Shown: positions 62,782 to 64,000 of the stretch, one piece after another
How the letters are laid out: the number at the start of each line of letters is the position of its first letter
Position numbering within the stretch: the stretch's first letter is position 1
Assembly (NCBI RefSeq): GCF_000093085.1
Contig: NC_014219.1
Span: 992,001-1,056,000, forward strand
Source of the DNA: [Bacillus] selenitireducens MLS10
Lineage (GTDB): Bacteria > Bacillota > Bacilli > Bacillales > Salisediminibacteriaceae
Reading direction: 5' to 3'
DNA length: 64,000 nucleotides
Translations under genes and position numbers: made by a program
Notes under the pieces: generated by a model
Database searches by the model: none
Told to the model about the DNA's origin: nothing
The model's input: only the letters and a program-made list of their open reading frames with translations

Positions 62782-64000
62782 TCACAGATGTCCCGTTTTC
62801 AAACGATGGAAAATGGATGATACCGTGTGTTCCTGCCTCTCACGGTCTTCATCACTGCGATTATCGAGATGTTTGTACATGACCTTCATTCTTGGATGCT
62901 CGCGGAACTCGTCCTGATTACGCTCCAGAAAGTTCCAATAGAGACTGTTCAAGGGACAGGCATTCTCCCCGTACTTGTCTTTCACGTTATAGGCGCAGGT
63001 CTTGCAGTACGTGCTCATCCGCTCCACGTACTTGCCGCTCGCGGCATACGGTTTTGTCGACATCGTGCCGCCGTCTGCGAACAGGGCCATCCCGAGGACG
63101 TTCGGCAAAACGACCCAGTCGAGGGCGTCGGTGTACATCGTGTAAAACCAGTCTGACACCTGTTTTGGCTCAATCCCCAGGAGCGTTGAGAGATTGCCGA
63201 GAATCATCAGGCGCTGAATGTGATGGGTGTAGCCCGTCTCAAGGAGGCTTGTGACCGCGTCACTGACGCATGCCATCTTTGTATTGCCGTCCCAGAAAAA
63301 GGTCGGGAGATCCCGTGTGTGGCCGAAGTGATTGACATCTTTGTAGCTGGGCATCGTATTGAGATAAACGCCGCGGATGTATTCGCGCCAGCCGAGGATT
63401 TGCCTGATGAAGCCTTCGACGGCGTTTAATGGAGCGAGCCCGTCATGATAGGCCTGTTCAGCTTTTCGGATCAGGCTGAGCGGATCGAGTAGAGAATGGT
63501 TCAAGGCCGCAGACAAAAGGGAGTGTGACATATACACATCCTTTGGCCGCATCGCGTCCTGATAATCGCCGAACGAGGCGAGCCGGTGAGCGATGAAGTG
63601 ATCGGCGAGTGCCTCGGCGTCACGTGCCGTTACGGGCTGTTCAAAGCTGTCGGGATTGCCGTACAGATCAGGATACTGCTCTTTCACCTCTTGAATCACG
63701 TCTTCTGTGATGGCGGAACGCTCAGGAAAACAAGGCGGCGGGAAGGTGACGTGATCCGGTGCTTTTTTGCGGTTGTCCTGATCATAGCTCCACTTGCCGC
63801 CGACAGGCTGATTCTCCTCGTTCATCAGGACGTCAAAGCGTTTACGAAACGAGCGGTAGATCGGATCGAGCTTCCATCTTTTGTCCGGTTTCAAAAGGGA
63901 GCGCCACTCCTTGCCGGGGATGAGGAAGCCTGTTTCTTCCGCGATCCTGACCGATCCGCCGAAGGTCTGTTTCCACTCGGAAAGGGCCTCACGGCTTTTG
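62782..64000 (-). CDS. Cryptochrome/photolyase family protein, FeS type (5' partial)
   Basis: The frame is open to the right edge, so the N-terminal alpha/beta domain is missing; about 405 residues are visible. Features: 'GGKWSYDQDNRKKAP', the FAD-binding helical domain with 'EGFIRQILGWREYIRGVY' and 'THHIQRLMILGNLSTLLG', and the 4Fe-4S cysteines 'YCKTCAYN' and 'ENACPLN' near the C-terminus. This matches the FeS-BCP/PhrB group that repairs (6-4) photoproducts with light. The TTG at 63894 is an internal codon and not the start. Confidence 0.9.
   Translation of the reverse strand, partial: KSREALSEWKQTFGGSVRIAEETGFLIPGKEWRSLLKPDKRWKLDPIYRSFRKRFDVLMNEENQPVGGKWSYDQDNRKKAPDHVTFPPPCFPERSAITEDVIQEVKEQYPDLYGNPDSFEQPVTARDAEALADHFIAHRLASFGDYQDAMRPKDVYMSHSLLSAALNHSLLDPLSLIRKAEQAYHDGLAPLNAVEGFIRQILGWREYIRGVYLNTMPSYKDVNHFGHTRDLPTFFWDGNTKMACVSDAVTSLLETGYTHHIQRLMILGNLSTLLGIEPKQVSDWFYTMYTDALDWVVLPNVLGMALFADGGTMSTKPYAASGKYVERMSTYCKTCAYNVKDKYGENACPLNSLYWNFLERNQDEFREHPRMKVMYKHLDNRSDEDRERQEHTVSSIFHRLKTGHL

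Noticed and set aside
62768-62801. Inverted repeat cgggacatc/gatgtcccg as photolyase terminator
   Set aside because: It overlaps the stop codon, and on the minus strand it is followed by GCAACC, not a T-run.

Overview
The window looks like the chromosome of a low-to-mid GC Gram-positive of the Bacillaceae, probably an aquatic or halotolerant relative of Bacillus. The evidence is strong AAGGAGG-type ribosome sites, sigma-A promoters with TTGACA/TATAAT-like hexamers, class A sortase with an LPXTG protein, PadR, PucR, LacI and MtlR-type regulators, a rbsRKDACB operon and B. subtilis-like ydaK/ydaM/ydaJ genes. No rRNA, tRNA or CRISPR array was seen.

Layout. 1-2.3 kb: 3' part of a cell-wall-anchored protein built of nearly identical 366-bp repeats. 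2.3-5 kb: a degenerate group II intron placed directly behind that gene's terminator, then an ISL3-like transposase scrap. 5-16.4 kb: a signalling block with a chemoreceptor, two REC-SARP response regulators, an EAL protein with a dead GGDEF domain, a single-TM MCP-like protein, a small zinc-finger protein and sortase A. 16.4-22.5 kb: sparse, with a frameshifted CAP-domain protein, secreted and unknown proteins, and very small genes. 22.6-25.6 kb: ydaK-ydaM-ydaJ-like exopolysaccharide operon. 25.8-30.6 kb: a lone ribokinase, a membrane protein, a TPR/phosphotransferase fusion and an amidase with a SPOR domain. 30.7-37.1 kb: an M20-type amidohydrolase with a DctPQM TRAP transporter, and a GAF-PucR regulator. 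37.3-42.2 kb: an MtlR/BglG-type activator with an ascorbate-family PTS (EIIA, EIIB, EIIC) and a HAD phosphatase. 42.3-48.1 kb: the ribose operon with a perfect 18-bp operator. 48.1-51.1 kb: padR with a two-gene permease, then a PAS-GGDEF diguanylate cyclase. 51.1-56.7 kb: a peroxiredoxin-like gene interrupted by one in-frame TGA, a deleted IS605 element, a core-less Rpn protein and an SMC-like ATPase without Walker A. 56.7-64 kb: a thioredoxin-CcdA fusion, a glycerol-3-phosphate oxidation trio behind a leader terminator, an orphan LuxR-type regulator and an FeS photolyase running off the edge.

How parts fit. Cyclic-di-GMP appears at three points: a likely active cyclase (49735), a likely active EAL phosphodiesterase (9538) and a YdaK-like degenerate GGDEF membrane protein linked to a processive glycosyltransferase. 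Sortase A (14275) can anchor the repeat protein at the left edge. The main metabolic units are ribose uptake, an ascorbate-type PTS, TRAP import of a probable ureido/carbamoyl compound, and glycerol-3-phosphate oxidation.

The most unusual object is the peroxiredoxin-like gene at 51095-51643 (minus). A TGA stands exactly where the first cysteine of the family's RHLGCxxC motif belongs. The gene has a strong start, is intact on both sides, and has a hairpin about 25 nt after the TGA in the position of a bacterial SECIS. It is a candidate selenoprotein (UxxC) that normal gene calling would truncate.
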